Source: an uncultured Opitutales bacterium (GTDB lineage: Bacteria > Verrucomicrobiota > Verrucomicrobiia > Opitutales > Intestinicryptomonadaceae). Taken from it: 64,000 bases of DNA. Both the position numbers and the translations under genes were made by a program. The notes beneath the pieces are model-generated. The model did no database searches. It worked only from the letters and a program-made list of their open reading frames with translations, and was not told the DNA's origin. This document shows, piece after piece, positions 16,067-25,120 of this stretch; the stretch's first letter is position 1, and each line of letters starts with the position of its first letter. The stretch spans positions 124,001 through 188,000 of the forward strand of contig CAKTTC010000001.1 of NCBI GenBank assembly GCA_934613645.1. The letters are read 5' to 3'.

Positions 16067-17236
16067 CTACTTTTTCGCCGTTTTGAGCGAGCACGCAAGT
16101 CCCAGAACGTAGAGCGTTGCAATCAGCGGAACGGTGAACGCCGGCTTGTTGCCCCACAAGTCGGCGGCGTAGCCCATAACGGGCGGCAGAACCGCCGCGC
16201 CCACGATTGCCGTTACCATAAGCCCCGAAAGTTCGTTCGATTTTTCGGGCATTTTATCAATGGCTATCGAGAAAATGAGCGGGAAAATGTTTGCGTAGCC
16301 CACGGCTATTACAAACAGCGCGACAGTCGCCAACATTTTGCCAGAAACAAAAAGCAGCGCGAACCCCGCAACCGCCAACGCCGCCGAGAACGCCAGAAAT
16401 TTCTTCGGCTCAACGCGCTTTAAAACGGCCGCCCCCGCAAGGCGCGCAAACATTATCGCCAAAAAGAAGTAGGTGATGTATTGCGTGGCCAAGTCGCTTG
16501 AAACGCCGAAACGCGAGGTGAAGTAAATGGGCATTCCGTTCGAGACGCAGTTTTCCGCGCCCACATACAGGAAAATTCCCGCAACCATTGCAAAAACGAA
16601 CGGGTTTTTAAGCAGCGCAACGCACGAGCCTACCGACGCCACGTTCTCGCATTTCTTTTCCGAAATCTTCAGCGCGCCTACCGCCGCCATTGTGGCTGCA
16701 AAACCCGCCGCAAATATCGCGAAAACGAGCGTCCATTCAAAATGCGTTCCGTTTTCTGCCGATTTGTCGCCCGCAAGGAGAGCGACGGCAAAAAAGACAA
16801 TCGGCGCGGTGTTAGAGCCTATCGCCTTGATGAATTGCCCGAGCGACAAATTGCTTGAATAGTCGCCCTCGCGGGAGACATCGCGCATTATCGGGTTGCC
16901 CGCAACCTGCAAAGTTGCCGCGCCCGCGCCCAGCAGCAGAACCGCCGCAAGGAAAACCGCGTAGCTTGAAATCCCGAGCACAAGCACGAGCAGCACGCCC
17001 GCAAACGCAAGCCCCAAGCCCGACAAAAGCGTAGCCTTTTTGCCTATTTTGCTTTGCAACACGCCCATGGGCACCGACAAGAACCCGAACATTATAAAGC
17101 CCACGAAAGAGACTATTTGCGCCTCGAAGTTGCTAAGTTCGAACGTGTCCTTTGCCTTGCCGACGAACGTCGCAACGGCGTCGCCGAAGCCCATGCACAG
17201 GAACGCGAGGAAAATCGGGAATGTTTTCGCCTTCAT
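16067..17236 (-). CDS. FHS-family sugar:proton symporter (FucP/GluP-like MFS)
   Basis: Inner-membrane permease of the major facilitator superfamily, 389 residues, about 12 hydrophobic segments. The motifs FVGFIMFGFLSVPMGVLQSK, GAGAATLQVAGNP and SLGQFIKAIGSNTAP are characteristic of the fucose/glucose/galactose (FHS) family. The gene lies one base after gmhA and downstream of a ROK-family kinase, so the trio ROK kinase-gmhA-transporter is one operon. A hexose or amino-sugar substrate is likely, but specificity cannot be assigned. An intrinsic terminator follows at 15999-16036. Confidence 0.88.
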   Translation of the reverse strand: MKAKTFPIFLAFLCMGFGDAVATFVGKAKDTFELSNFEAQIVSFVGFIMFGFLSVPMGVLQSKIGKKATLLSGLGLAFAGVLLVLVLGISSYAVFLAAVLLLGAGAATLQVAGNPIMRDVSREGDYSSNLSLGQFIKAIGSNTAPIVFFAVALLAGDKSAENGTHFEWTLVFAIFAAGFAATMAAVGALKISEKKCENVASVGSCVALLKNPFVFAMVAGIFLYVGAENCVSNGMPIYFTSRFGVSSDLATQYITYFFLAIMFARLAGAAVLKRVEPKKFLAFSAALAVAGFALLFVSGKMLATVALFVIAVGYANIFPLIFSIAIDKMPEKSNELSGLMVTAIVGAAVLPPVMGYAADLWGNKPAFTVPLIATLYVLGLACSLKTAKK

Positions 17237-17237
17237 T

Positions 17238-17822
17238 TTACGCCTTTTTGTAGATTACCCCGTCTTCTATGCACTGAACGAGAATGTGGATTATTTTGAT
17301 GTGTATTTCCTGCACGCGGTCGGAAAATTCGCTTTTGGGCGCGCGGATTTCGACGTCGCAATTCTCCGCGAGCGCGCCGCCCGATTTCCCCGTGAGCGCG
17401 ACCACTTTCATTCCGTTTTTGCGGGCGTATTGCGCCGCCAAAAGCACGTTTTTGGAGTTGCCGCTCGTGCTTATTGCAAGCAGAACGTCGCCGCTTTTGC
17501 CGAGAGCCTCAACGCCGCGCTCGAAGATTGATTCGGGCGAGAAATCGTTGAGCGAGCACGTTATGAACGCGGGGTCGTTTATTGCAATGGCGGGGAGGGC
17601 ACGGCGGTTGAGTCTGAAGCGCGCGGTGAGTTCCTCGCAGAAATGGGTGGCGTCGCAGAGGCTGCCGCCGTTGCCGCAGGCTATTATTTTGCCGCCGTTT
17701 TCAAGCGCGGCGCACATAATTTTTGCGGCTTCGGCTATTTTTTCGGCGTTGGAATTGTCGGAGACGAACTTCTGCAGAACGTCCAAGGCTTGGTTTAGCG
17801 ATTGTGTTATTATTTCTTTCAT
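17238..17822 (-). CDS. gmhA: Sedoheptulose-7-phosphate isomerase GmhA
   Basis: First enzyme of ADP-heptose synthesis: sedoheptulose 7-phosphate to D-glycero-D-manno-heptose 7-phosphate. The 194-residue product is a single SIS domain with IIACGNGGSLCDATHFCEELTARF, AISTSGNSKNV and VQEIHIKIIHILVQCIE, where a His late in the chain matches the catalytic His of GmhA. The ATG at 17822 is preferred over a TTG at 17831. A generic SIS isomerase such as DiaA is possible, but the other four heptose-pathway genes lie about 4 kb away in the divergent unit, which supports this call. Confidence 0.88.
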   Translation of the reverse strand: MKEIITQSLNQALDVLQKFVSDNSNAEKIAEAAKIMCAALENGGKIIACGNGGSLCDATHFCEELTARFRLNRRALPAIAINDPAFITCSLNDFSPESIFERGVEALGKSGDVLLAISTSGNSKNVLLAAQYARKNGMKVVALTGKSGGALAENCDVEIRAPKSEFSDRVQEIHIKIIHILVQCIEDGVIYKKA

Positions 17823-17846
17823 TTTACGCAAAGTGTATTGGTTGTT

Positions 17847-18821
17847 TTATTTCGAAATGCCGTCGGAGGCCACGGAAACTGCGGCGTAGTCGCCAATCTT
17901 TTCGCCGAGCAGGGCGGGGACTACCTTGCAGACGTTTGCGGCAAGGTCGAGCGCGTCGGCGTCGATTGCCTTTTGCATCGACTCGCGCAGGAGGTTTTCG
18001 GAGCGCGCAAAAATGCTGCCGATTACAATCAGTTCGGGGTTGAGCACGTCGATGAGAATCGAAATTCCGCGCCCGAGGTATTCGCCCGACTCTTCGTAGA
18101 TTTTCTTGGCGTCGGCGTCGCCAGCGTCGGCGGCTATTGCTATTGATTTTGCGGAAATTGAATCAAGCTTGTCGGCCGATTCGCAGAACGCGCATGATTT
18201 GCCGCGCTGGAAAAGTTCCGCCGCCCTGAGCTTCCCGAGCTGGGCTATTCCGCCGCCGCTGCAAAAGCCCTCGAACGAGCCGCGTTTGCCGTAGCCTACA
18301 GGCCCGAACTTTTCAAGCCGTATGTGCCCGACTTCCCCCGCGTTGTCGTTCGCGCCCGTAAGCAGGCGTCCGTTGGCAATGATTCCCGCGCCCAGCCCCG
18401 TTCCGAACGTCATAAAAACCATATTTTCAGAGCCTTTGCCCGCGCCGTATTTCCACTCGGCAAGCGCGCAGGCGTTGGCGTCGTTCTGAATGAAGGCGGG
18501 AATCGAGAATTTTTCGCGGAAGAAATCGGTAATGTGAACGTCGTCCCACTTGGGCAGGTTCGGAGGGCTCATAATCACGCCCTTGCGGCTGTCGAGCGGG
18601 CCGCCGCAGCTTATGCCGATTGACGAAATTTCCCCGAGCGCCACTCCCGTGGAGCGGCTGAGCGACTCTATTATTTCGCAGAATTTTTCGAGCGTTTCCG
18701 CGCACGGAAGCGTGGGAAACGATTCCTTCGCGAGGAAATCTACCGAAAAGTCGTCGTTTTCGCGCGCAAAAACAACCGCGCATTTTGTTCCCCCGATGTC
18801 GATGCCTATGTAGTTTTTCAT
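17847..18821 (-). CDS. ROK-family sugar kinase (glucokinase-like)
   Basis: Cytoplasmic ATP-dependent sugar kinase, 324 residues. The phosphate-1 motif IGIDIGGTKCAVV, the catalytic loop region IQNDANACALAEW with Asp about residue 115, the GTGLGAGII segment and GEVGHIRL are all ROK features. The usual Cys-rich zinc motif CGxxGCxE is replaced by GKRGSFEGFCSGGG, so the zinc site seems absent, as in some ROK members. The product starts the operon with gmhA and the FHS transporter and probably phosphorylates the imported sugar. Which sugar is unknown. Confidence 0.87.
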   Translation of the reverse strand: MKNYIGIDIGGTKCAVVFARENDDFSVDFLAKESFPTLPCAETLEKFCEIIESLSRSTGVALGEISSIGISCGGPLDSRKGVIMSPPNLPKWDDVHITDFFREKFSIPAFIQNDANACALAEWKYGAGKGSENMVFMTFGTGLGAGIIANGRLLTGANDNAGEVGHIRLEKFGPVGYGKRGSFEGFCSGGGIAQLGKLRAAELFQRGKSCAFCESADKLDSISAKSIAIAADAGDADAKKIYEESGEYLGRGISILIDVLNPELIVIGSIFARSENLLRESMQKAIDADALDLAANVCKVVPALLGEKIGDYAAVSVASDGISK

Positions 18822-19010
18822 ATTGTGTAGTATAGGTTAAAACCAGTGTTGCCGACGCCGCAAAAAAGGCGGCGCACCCGATTCGGTAAAACGCCGAATC
18901 GTAAAATAAATGTTGCCAATGTAGCGTTAAAATGCAAACATAAAACATTAAAAAATGGTTTTGCGGCGCGGCGCGATGTCGGCGGCGGACTTTTCAAAGA
19001 AGGATTTTTT
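18822..19010. promoter_or_regulatory. Divergent promoter region between ROK kinase and ABC exporter genes
   Basis: A 189-base gap between the leftward ROK-gmhA-transporter operon and the rightward LPS operon must hold both promoters. The ribosome site AAGAAGGA precedes the ATG at 19011. I see no clear operator or repeat here. Confidence 0.4.
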
Positions 19011-20747
19011 ATGAAGCGTTATTCGCGCTATATTGCATACATAAAGCCCAAGCTTTGGTATTTGGTGGGGGCGTTGTTGGCGGGGTTGCTGTTCGGCGCG
19101 TCGAGTGGTTTCGGTATGCCCGTTATTTTCGACAAGGTTTTGAAGCGCATTTTTATGCCAGAAGACGGCGTGGCGTATAGCCTCTGGTATGTCTTCGGCG
19201 TGGCTATGCTCATTCCGCTGGTATTTATAATACGCGCGATAACCGGCTATTTGAGCGGGTATTTGATGAGCTACGTTTCGCTCGACGTTCTGCGCAGAAT
19301 CAAGCAGGACTTGTTCTCGCGCGTGCAGGACTACCCGCTTTCGTTCTTCGACAAACACACTACGGGCGACCTCTTCGTGCGCCTGACTGCCGACACGCAG
19401 GCGGTGCAGACAATCCTGCTTTCGTTCGCCTCCGAGATGATTCGCCAGCCCGTGCAGGTTATCGGCGCGCTCTCGTTTTTGGCGTATATGTGCCTTACAA
19501 AGGGTGAGATTGTCTTCCTTTTGGTGTTCATCGCGGCAGTGCCGTTTTGCATAATTCCCGTGCAGATTATGCGCCGCAACCTCAAGCGTTGCGCGAAAAT
19601 GTCGGCGGAATCGCTGGGGGCGATAGCCCAGTGCTTCAACGAAAACCTCGCCGCCGCGCACGAAGTCCGCGTATTCAACCTCCAAGAGCCGCAGAAGAAA
19701 AAGTTCTGGAATATGAACGTGAGTTTCCAAAAACTGGTGCTCAAAATCACGCAATACGAGCTTTTGCAGCAGCCGATGATGGAGGTTCTGGCGGCGACGA
19801 TGGTTTCGATTACGTTTGTCTACGCATACAAGGCGAAGATTGACTTTTCGACGTTCGCGGCAATCGGACTTGCGCTCTATTTTACAATCGACCCGATTAA
19901 GCGCATCGTGAGAATGTGGACTGACTTCATCAAAATCACGCCCTCGTTCGACCGACTCAACGAAGTGCTCGACTACGTTTCCACAGTGCCCGAGGCCGAA
20001 AACCCCGTGAAAGTTGACGTGTTGCGCGGCGAAATCGAGTTTAAAAACGTAAACTTTGCCTATTCCGACAAAACCGTTTTGCACAACGCAAATATCAAAA
20101 TCCCCGCGGGCACGAGCTGCGCGTTGGTTGGCGAATCGGGCGCGGGCAAAAGCACGTTCGCAAAGCTTGTTATGCGCTTTTACGATCCCACCGAAGGCTC
20201 AATCACGGTTGACGGAATCGACCTCAAAGATATGTCGCTATTTGACCTGCACAAGAATTTGGGTTCCGTGCCGCAGTATCCCGTGCTTTTCAACGACACA
20301 ATCTACAACAACATTCTGCTTGCAAAGCCCGAGGCCACCGAAGAGGAAGTGTATGCGGCAGCCCGCGCGGCGTTCGCGCACGACTTCATCACGGAGCTTG
20401 AAGACGGCTACAACACCCGCGTGGGCGAGCGCGGCGACAGGCTCTCTGGCGGACAAAAGCAGCGCATTGCCATTGCGCGCGTGTTCCTGAAAGACCCGCC
20501 GCTTATTGTCTTGGACGAAGCAACTTCCGCCCTCGATGTCAACAGCGAAGCGTTTATCCAAAAGGCGATAGACAAACTTATGCACGACCGCACAATGTTT
20601 ATAATCGCCCACAGATTCAGCACAATTCGCAACGTGCAAAAAATCATCGTCTTTAAAGAGGGCAACATTATAGATTTCGGCACACACGCCGAACTCTACG
20701 CCCGCTGCCCCTACTACAAAACCCTCTACGACAGACAGGCAAAGTAG
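19011..20747 (+). CDS. msbA: MsbA-like ABC exporter (lipid A flippase family)
   Basis: Homodimeric type-I ABC exporter of 578 residues with a fused membrane and ATPase domain. Six membrane segments lie in residues 15-300. The ATPase has Walker A GESGAGKST (374-382), signature LSGGQKQR (478-485), Walker B LIVLDEATSALD (498-509) and the H-loop HRFST. An AAGAAGGA ribosome site supports the ATG at 19011 rather than an in-frame start at 18846. Being first in an operon of LPS core genes supports lipid A or glycolipid export, although a drug exporter of the same family cannot be excluded by sequence alone. Confidence 0.85.
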   Translation: MKRYSRYIAYIKPKLWYLVGALLAGLLFGASSGFGMPVIFDKVLKRIFMPEDGVAYSLWYVFGVAMLIPLVFIIRAITGYLSGYLMSYVSLDVLRRIKQDLFSRVQDYPLSFFDKHTTGDLFVRLTADTQAVQTILLSFASEMIRQPVQVIGALSFLAYMCLTKGEIVFLLVFIAAVPFCIIPVQIMRRNLKRCAKMSAESLGAIAQCFNENLAAAHEVRVFNLQEPQKKKFWNMNVSFQKLVLKITQYELLQQPMMEVLAATMVSITFVYAYKAKIDFSTFAAIGLALYFTIDPIKRIVRMWTDFIKITPSFDRLNEVLDYVSTVPEAENPVKVDVLRGEIEFKNVNFAYSDKTVLHNANIKIPAGTSCALVGESGAGKSTFAKLVMRFYDPTEGSITVDGIDLKDMSLFDLHKNLGSVPQYPVLFNDTIYNNILLAKPEATEEEVYAAARAAFAHDFITELEDGYNTRVGERGDRLSGGQKQRIAIARVFLKDPPLIVLDEATSALDVNSEAFIQKAIDKLMHDRTMFIIAHRFSTIRNVQKIIVFKEGNIIDFGTHAELYARCPYYKTLYDRQAK

Positions 20748-20773
20748 ATTCTCCCCGAAACCGCCCCTTCGCA

Positions 20774-21985
20774 ATGAATTCGTATCCCGAACAGCTGCTT
20801 CAAAAGACGAACAAGTATCTTTTCAAATACGCGGGAAAGACGCGTTCGGTGGCGTTGCGGTTGTTGTTTTTCAACTTAAAGCACCTTTTGGGGCTGTCGG
20901 AAGTTGCCGATTTTGTTTTTTCCGCGCTGAACAAAACTCCGCGCGACAAACTCAAAATTGCAATACATTTGGGTGGAGGCATCGGCGACGTAATTATCGG
21001 CTGCCTGTTCGTAAAACGCTTTGCGCAAAAGCTCGATTGCAGCCACCAACTCGACGTGTTTTTCGGGCAAAGTTTCGGCGTAATTTCCCCGCTGCTCGAA
21101 AACCAGAAATACATAACAAGCTTCCACAACATCAAGGAGTTTTCCCCGTATAAATACGATTTCGTTTTGGTGCTGGACGTGCAGTTCCCGATACTCAAAA
21201 GATACGCCCGAAAGAAGGTCGAAAGGCTTTCGCCGTTTTTGTCGGACTACGCAAAAAAATTGAGGCGGTTTGCGGATTGCGATTTTCCTTTGGCTTTCAG
21301 CGTTTACCACACGTTTAACCACCAACATTGGCTGTTGATAAACGGGCTTACGCGCATTACGGGAATGGACGTTTACGGAATCCTCGGAATCCGCGCCGAC
21401 GACACTCTGGATATTCCCCTCGGCGACGAAGCCGCAACGCTTTCAAAGCTCGGGCTTGCGGGCGAAAAATACATAACAGTCTCAAGAAGCGGAGATGTCC
21501 GCAACAAAAGCGCAAACTCCACGCGCTATTGGGACGTTGAAAAATACGGCGAACTTGCGGCGTTGCTGAAGGCGCGCTATCCCGACTTGAAAGTCGTCCA
21601 AATAGGTGGGCCGAACTCTCTTGCAATAGAAAATACCGACGCCGATTTTGCGGGGAAAATCACTTTTGCGGAAACGCTTGTTGTTCTCAAAAACGCAACG
21701 CTGCATATTGACAGCGAAAGCGGATACGTCCATTTGCGGCATTTTCTGTCGGGCGGGTGCTCGGCGGTTTTGTTCGGGCCGACGGCGGTCGAAACACGCG
21801 GGTATGGGGAAAACATAAACATTCGCTCTTCGGCTTGTAATTGCAAGTTTTGCGAGTGGATAAACGGCGACAAATGGCAGACTTGCTGCCCGCGCACGCA
21901 CGGCGAAAACTCCCCGTGTATGCAGGACATTTCCCCCGAATTTGTCGCCGAAAAAGTCGGCGGATATTTGAGCGCGCAACTTTAA
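20774..21985 (+). CDS. GT9 heptosyltransferase-family glycosyltransferase
   Basis: GT-B enzyme of family 9, which normally adds ADP-heptose to LPS core, 403 residues. The N-terminal Rossmann half begins IAIHLGGGIGDVIIGCLFVKR (about 57-77). The donor half has YITVSRSGDVRNKS and KNATLHIDSESGYVHLRHFL followed by AVLFGPTAVETRGYGEN. A distinctive Cys-rich tail (CNCKFCEW then CCPRTHGENSPCMQDI) also appears in the second GT9 of the window. It starts 26 bases after the exporter gene and is followed by the ADP-heptose genes. Acceptor specificity is unknown. Confidence 0.85.
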   Translation: MNSYPEQLLQKTNKYLFKYAGKTRSVALRLLFFNLKHLLGLSEVADFVFSALNKTPRDKLKIAIHLGGGIGDVIIGCLFVKRFAQKLDCSHQLDVFFGQSFGVISPLLENQKYITSFHNIKEFSPYKYDFVLVLDVQFPILKRYARKKVERLSPFLSDYAKKLRRFADCDFPLAFSVYHTFNHQHWLLINGLTRITGMDVYGILGIRADDTLDIPLGDEAATLSKLGLAGEKYITVSRSGDVRNKSANSTRYWDVEKYGELAALLKARYPDLKVVQIGGPNSLAIENTDADFAGKITFAETLVVLKNATLHIDSESGYVHLRHFLSGGCSAVLFGPTAVETRGYGENINIRSSACNCKFCEWINGDKWQTCCPRTHGENSPCMQDISPEFVAEKVGGYLSAQL

Positions 21986-21995
21986 TTTAACGAAT

Positions 21996-22973
21996 ATGAA
22001 ACTTCAGGACATCTTCACGAAAAAGCCCAACATTCTGGTTGTCGGCGACATTATGCTCGACGTTTTTATTCGCGGCAACGCCCTGCGCATTTCGCCCGAA
22101 GCCCCCATTCCGGTTGTTTCGCACGTGAAAACGTCGAACCAGCTCGGCGGGGCGGCAAACGTGGCGTGCAACCTCGTAAAGTGGAACGCGGAAGTCGAAA
22201 TGTTCGGCGCGTTCGGCAACGACGAAAAGGGCGGGGAAATCCTCAAGCTTACGAAATCGCAAAACATACGCCTCGGGGCTGATTGCGGCGGCGGTCGCGC
22301 CACAATAACCAAAGTGCGCGTAATTGCGGGGCCGCAGCACGTCTGCAGAGTAGACTTTGAAGACTCCCCGCAAGCCTACGCGCCCTCCGAAACGCAAATA
22401 GCGCAGATAATTTCGGCAATCGACCGCGCCGACGCCGTCGTAGTTTCCGACTACGCAAAAGGCTTCATCACCGAAGAGCTAATGCGGCAGGTCGTGGAAA
22501 AATGCAACCGCACGGGTAAAGTGCTTTGCGTAGACCCAAAGCCGCGCAACAAAATTTCCTACAAGAATCCGTATCTGTTAAAACCCAATAAAAAAGAGGC
22601 TCTCGAGCTTGCGGGGCTTTCCGTGGACGCAATTTTCAAGTATCCCACCGAAGAGGTTTGCGGGCGCATTTTCGAGAAATATTCGCCCAAATATCTCGTG
22701 ATAACTCTGGGCGAAGACGGAATGTTGCTTGCCGACAAGTCGGGGATAAAAAAAGTGCTACCCTCGCGCGTGCTGTCGGTTTTCGACGTTTCGGGCGCGG
22801 GCGATACAGTCGTTTCAATGCTGGCATTCGCGCTCGCCTGCGGAATGGACATTGAAGCCGCAATGGCGGCGGCTTCCACCGCGGCGGGAATTGTAGTCGG
22901 CAAGGCGGGAACGGCGCAAGCGGAAATTTCGGAGATTTTAGATTATGGAAAAGAATCCACTTTCGGAAAATAA
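21996..22973 (+). CDS. hldE1: D-glycero-beta-D-manno-heptose-7-phosphate kinase (HldE domain 1)
   Basis: PfkB/ribokinase-family kinase that converts heptose 7-phosphate to heptose 1,7-bisphosphate. The 325-residue product has LVVGDIMLDVFIRGN, the substrate loop QLGGAANVACNLVKW, VVVSDYAKGFI, the DPKPRN segment and the catalytic VSGAGDTVVSMLAFAL with Asp as base. It corresponds to the first domain of the bifunctional enterobacterial HldE, here a separate gene. Its 3' end overlaps the next gene by 29 bases. Confidence 0.93.
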   Translation: MKLQDIFTKKPNILVVGDIMLDVFIRGNALRISPEAPIPVVSHVKTSNQLGGAANVACNLVKWNAEVEMFGAFGNDEKGGEILKLTKSQNIRLGADCGGGRATITKVRVIAGPQHVCRVDFEDSPQAYAPSETQIAQIISAIDRADAVVVSDYAKGFITEELMRQVVEKCNRTGKVLCVDPKPRNKISYKNPYLLKPNKKEALELAGLSVDAIFKYPTEEVCGRIFEKYSPKYLVITLGEDGMLLADKSGIKKVLPSRVLSVFDVSGAGDTVVSMLAFALACGMDIEAAMAAASTAAGIVVGKAGTAQAEISEILDYGKESTFGK

Positions 22974-23463
22974 AAAGCTTGTTTCGCTGGGCGAACTTGT
23001 GAAAATCCGCGACGAACTCGACGACGCGGGGAAAAAGCTCGCCCTTACAAACGGCTGTTTCGACCTCCTTCATTCGGGGCACAATTACTTCCTCAAAAAC
23101 GCGGCGTCGCTCGGCGACAGGCTTGTTGTAATGCTCAATTCGGAGGAGAGCGTGCGCGCGCTCAAAGGCCCGACGCGCCCCGTGCAGAACGATTTGGAGC
23201 GCGCGTATAACTTGGCGTCGCTTTCGGCGGTCGATTACGTCTGCGTGTTTTCGTCGAAACGGCTCGACGCCGAAATAGCGGCGGTTCGCCCGCACGTCTA
23301 CGCCAAGGCTGGCGACTACACCCTTGAAAAGCTCGACGCGGGCGAGCGCGCAGCCCTCGAAAAATGCGGGGCTGAAATAGTTTTTCTGCCGTTCTTGGAG
23401 GGCTTTTCCACAACTTCGCTGATTGCAAAAATTGCGGCGGCGGCAAAGGCGGGGGCAATGTAG
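22945..23463 (+). CDS. hldE2: D-glycero-beta-D-manno-heptose 1-phosphate adenylyltransferase (HldE domain 2)
   Basis: Cytidylyltransferase-fold enzyme that makes ADP-D-glycero-D-manno-heptose, 172 residues. The nucleotide-binding motif TNGCFDLLHSGHNYFLKNA has the HxGH-type histidines. The SSKRLDAEIAAVRPHVYAKAGDYT segment corresponds to the conserved KGGDY region of RfaE2. Overlap with hldE1 and a 2-base gap to gmhB show tight operon structure. Confidence 0.93.
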   Translation: MEKNPLSENKKLVSLGELVKIRDELDDAGKKLALTNGCFDLLHSGHNYFLKNAASLGDRLVVMLNSEESVRALKGPTRPVQNDLERAYNLASLSAVDYVCVFSSKRLDAEIAAVRPHVYAKAGDYTLEKLDAGERAALEKCGAEIVFLPFLEGFSTTSLIAKIAAAAKAGAM

Positions 23464-23465
23464 CA

Positions 23466-24008
23466 ATGAAAAAAGCTGTGTTTTTCGACCGCGACGGAAC
23501 GCTTATTTTCGACAAAGAATACATGTTCAAGCCCGAAGACTTGGAGCTTGTTTCGGGCGCGAAAGAGACGCTTGCGGCTCTCAAAAAAGCGGGGTTCGGG
23601 CTGTTTATTCTCTCCAACCAAAGCGGCGTGCCGCGCGGGTATTTCACGCTCGAACAGGCGGAGGCGTTCAACGGGTGCTTTATCGACGCACTCGGCTTGG
23701 GCGGCGGCGTCTTCGACGGCGTTTGCCTTGCCATTGAGCCGCCAGACGCGACGGACGGATACAGAAAACCAAGTCCCAAGTATGTTTTGGAACAAATGCA
23801 AAAATACGCGCTTTCGCCCGAAAATGTCTGGGTTGTGGGCGACAGAAAAAGCGACTGGCAGACCGCATTGAACGCGCACTGCAACGCCGTCGCCGTCCGC
23901 ACGGGGAAGCCGCTGTCCGAAGCCGACACCGACTTCATCAAGGCGAACGGGGTTCGGCTTTTGGATTCGGTTGCGGAATTGCCCGAGTTTTTGGGTGTAG
24001 GAAAATAG
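23466..24008 (+). CDS. gmhB: D-glycero-D-manno-heptose-1,7-bisphosphate 7-phosphatase GmhB
   Basis: HAD-superfamily phosphatase of 180 residues that removes the 7-phosphate before adenylylation. Catalytic Asp8 and Asp10 are in FFDRDGTLIFD, the Ser/Thr motif in FILSNQSGVPRGYF, Lys in RKPSP and the acidic motif in VVGDRKSDWQTA. The Cys cluster that binds zinc in Escherichia coli GmhB is missing in the capping loop (LAIEPPDATDGYRKP), so this is a zinc-free variant or has a related histidinol-phosphatase-like loop. Operon position firmly supports the heptose role. Confidence 0.88.
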   Translation: MKKAVFFDRDGTLIFDKEYMFKPEDLELVSGAKETLAALKKAGFGLFILSNQSGVPRGYFTLEQAEAFNGCFIDALGLGGGVFDGVCLAIEPPDATDGYRKPSPKYVLEQMQKYALSPENVWVVGDRKSDWQTALNAHCNAVAVRTGKPLSEADTDFIKANGVRLLDSVAELPEFLGVGK

Positions 24009-24034
24009 AATTTAATTTAAAATAAGGATAAAAT

Positions 24035-25021
24035 ATGATAATTATTACGGGCGGGGCGGGGTTCATCGGCTCAAACATTCTCGAGGGGCTCGAGCGCGAA
24101 GGCTACAAAAAACTCGTAGTTTGCGACTACATGGGTAGCGACTCCCGCTGGAAGAACATTGCAAAGCGCGAGCTTTTCGACATCGTAAATCCCGAAAATC
24201 TTGCCGAATACTGCAACGCGCACGCCGCGGAAATAGACGCCGTTATCCATATGGGCGCAATTTCCACCACTACCGAAACCGACGTCGAGCTTATCACAAA
24301 CTCCAACATACGGCTCACTTGGGCACTTTGGGAATTTTGCGCGGCAAACAAAAAGCGTTTTATTTACGCGTCGAGCGCGGCAACATACGGCTCGGGCGAA
24401 AACGGCTTCGAAGACCGCGAAGACCAACAGTATCTGAACGCGCTGCGCCCGCTCAACGCCTACGGCTGGAGCAAGGCGTTCATCGACAGAAAAGTTGCGC
24501 GCTACCTCTCGGAGGGCGGCATCGCGCCCGCGCAGCACGTGGGGCTTAAATTCTTCAACGTATACGGGCCCAACGAATATCACAAAGGCGGGCAAAAAAG
24601 CGTCATAGCCCATATTTTCCCGTCGGCAAAAAAAGGCGAGGCGGTAAAGCTTTTCAAGTCATACAATCCCGCATACAAAGACGGCGGACAGCTGCGCGAC
24701 TTCGTGTGGGTGGGCGACATTGTTTCGGTAGTTCTTTGGCTGCTTAAAAATCCGTCGGTAAACGGGCTTTTCAACGTGGGTTCGGGGCAGGCGCGTTCAT
24801 TCGAAGACTTGGCGGTTTCGACTTTTGCGGCACTGGGGCTTGAGCCGAAAATCGAATACATAGAAATGCCCGAAATGCTGCGCGGAAAATACCAGTATTA
24901 CACGAAGGCGAACCTCCAGAAGCTGCGCGCCGCGGGCTACGACAAACCCACTACGCGCTTGGAAGACGGCGTGCGCGAGTATGTCAAAAACTTCCTCGAT
25001 TGTGAAGACCAATATTTGTAA
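24035..25021 (+). CDS. hldD: ADP-L-glycero-D-manno-heptose 6-epimerase HldD
   Basis: Last enzyme of the ADP-heptose pathway, an NADP-dependent short-chain epimerase of 328 residues. The dinucleotide motif GGAGFIGSN lies at residues 6-14. The catalytic pair Tyr143 and Lys147 is in NAYGWSK, and the Ser/Thr is in YASSAATYG (111-119). FFNVYGPNEYHKG and SVIAHIFPSAKKGEAVKLF are typical for HldD. It follows gmhB by 26 bases and ends the rightward operon, with a terminator at 25068-25105. Confidence 0.94.
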   Translation: MIIITGGAGFIGSNILEGLEREGYKKLVVCDYMGSDSRWKNIAKRELFDIVNPENLAEYCNAHAAEIDAVIHMGAISTTTETDVELITNSNIRLTWALWEFCAANKKRFIYASSAATYGSGENGFEDREDQQYLNALRPLNAYGWSKAFIDRKVARYLSEGGIAPAQHVGLKFFNVYGPNEYHKGGQKSVIAHIFPSAKKGEAVKLFKSYNPAYKDGGQLRDFVWVGDIVSVVLWLLKNPSVNGLFNVGSGQARSFEDLAVSTFAALGLEPKIEYIEMPEMLRGKYQYYTKANLQKLRAAGYDKPTTRLEDGVREYVKNFLDCEDQYL

Positions 25022-25067
25022 TTTGCCGATTCGCTCTGCAAAAACAAAAAAGACAGTCAACCCCACA

Positions 25068-25105
25068 AAAACCGCCGTTGCGCACTGCGTTCGGCGGATT
25101 TTTTT
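25068..25105. terminator. Bidirectional terminator between hldD and a convergent GT9 gene
   Basis: CCGCCG (25072-25077) and CGGCGG (25092-25097) can pair around a loop with a smaller GCGC/GCG helix. A-rich sequence precedes it and seven T follow, so it can work in both directions between the two converging genes. Confidence 0.75.
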
Positions 25106-25120
25106 GAAATTCGGTTGCGT

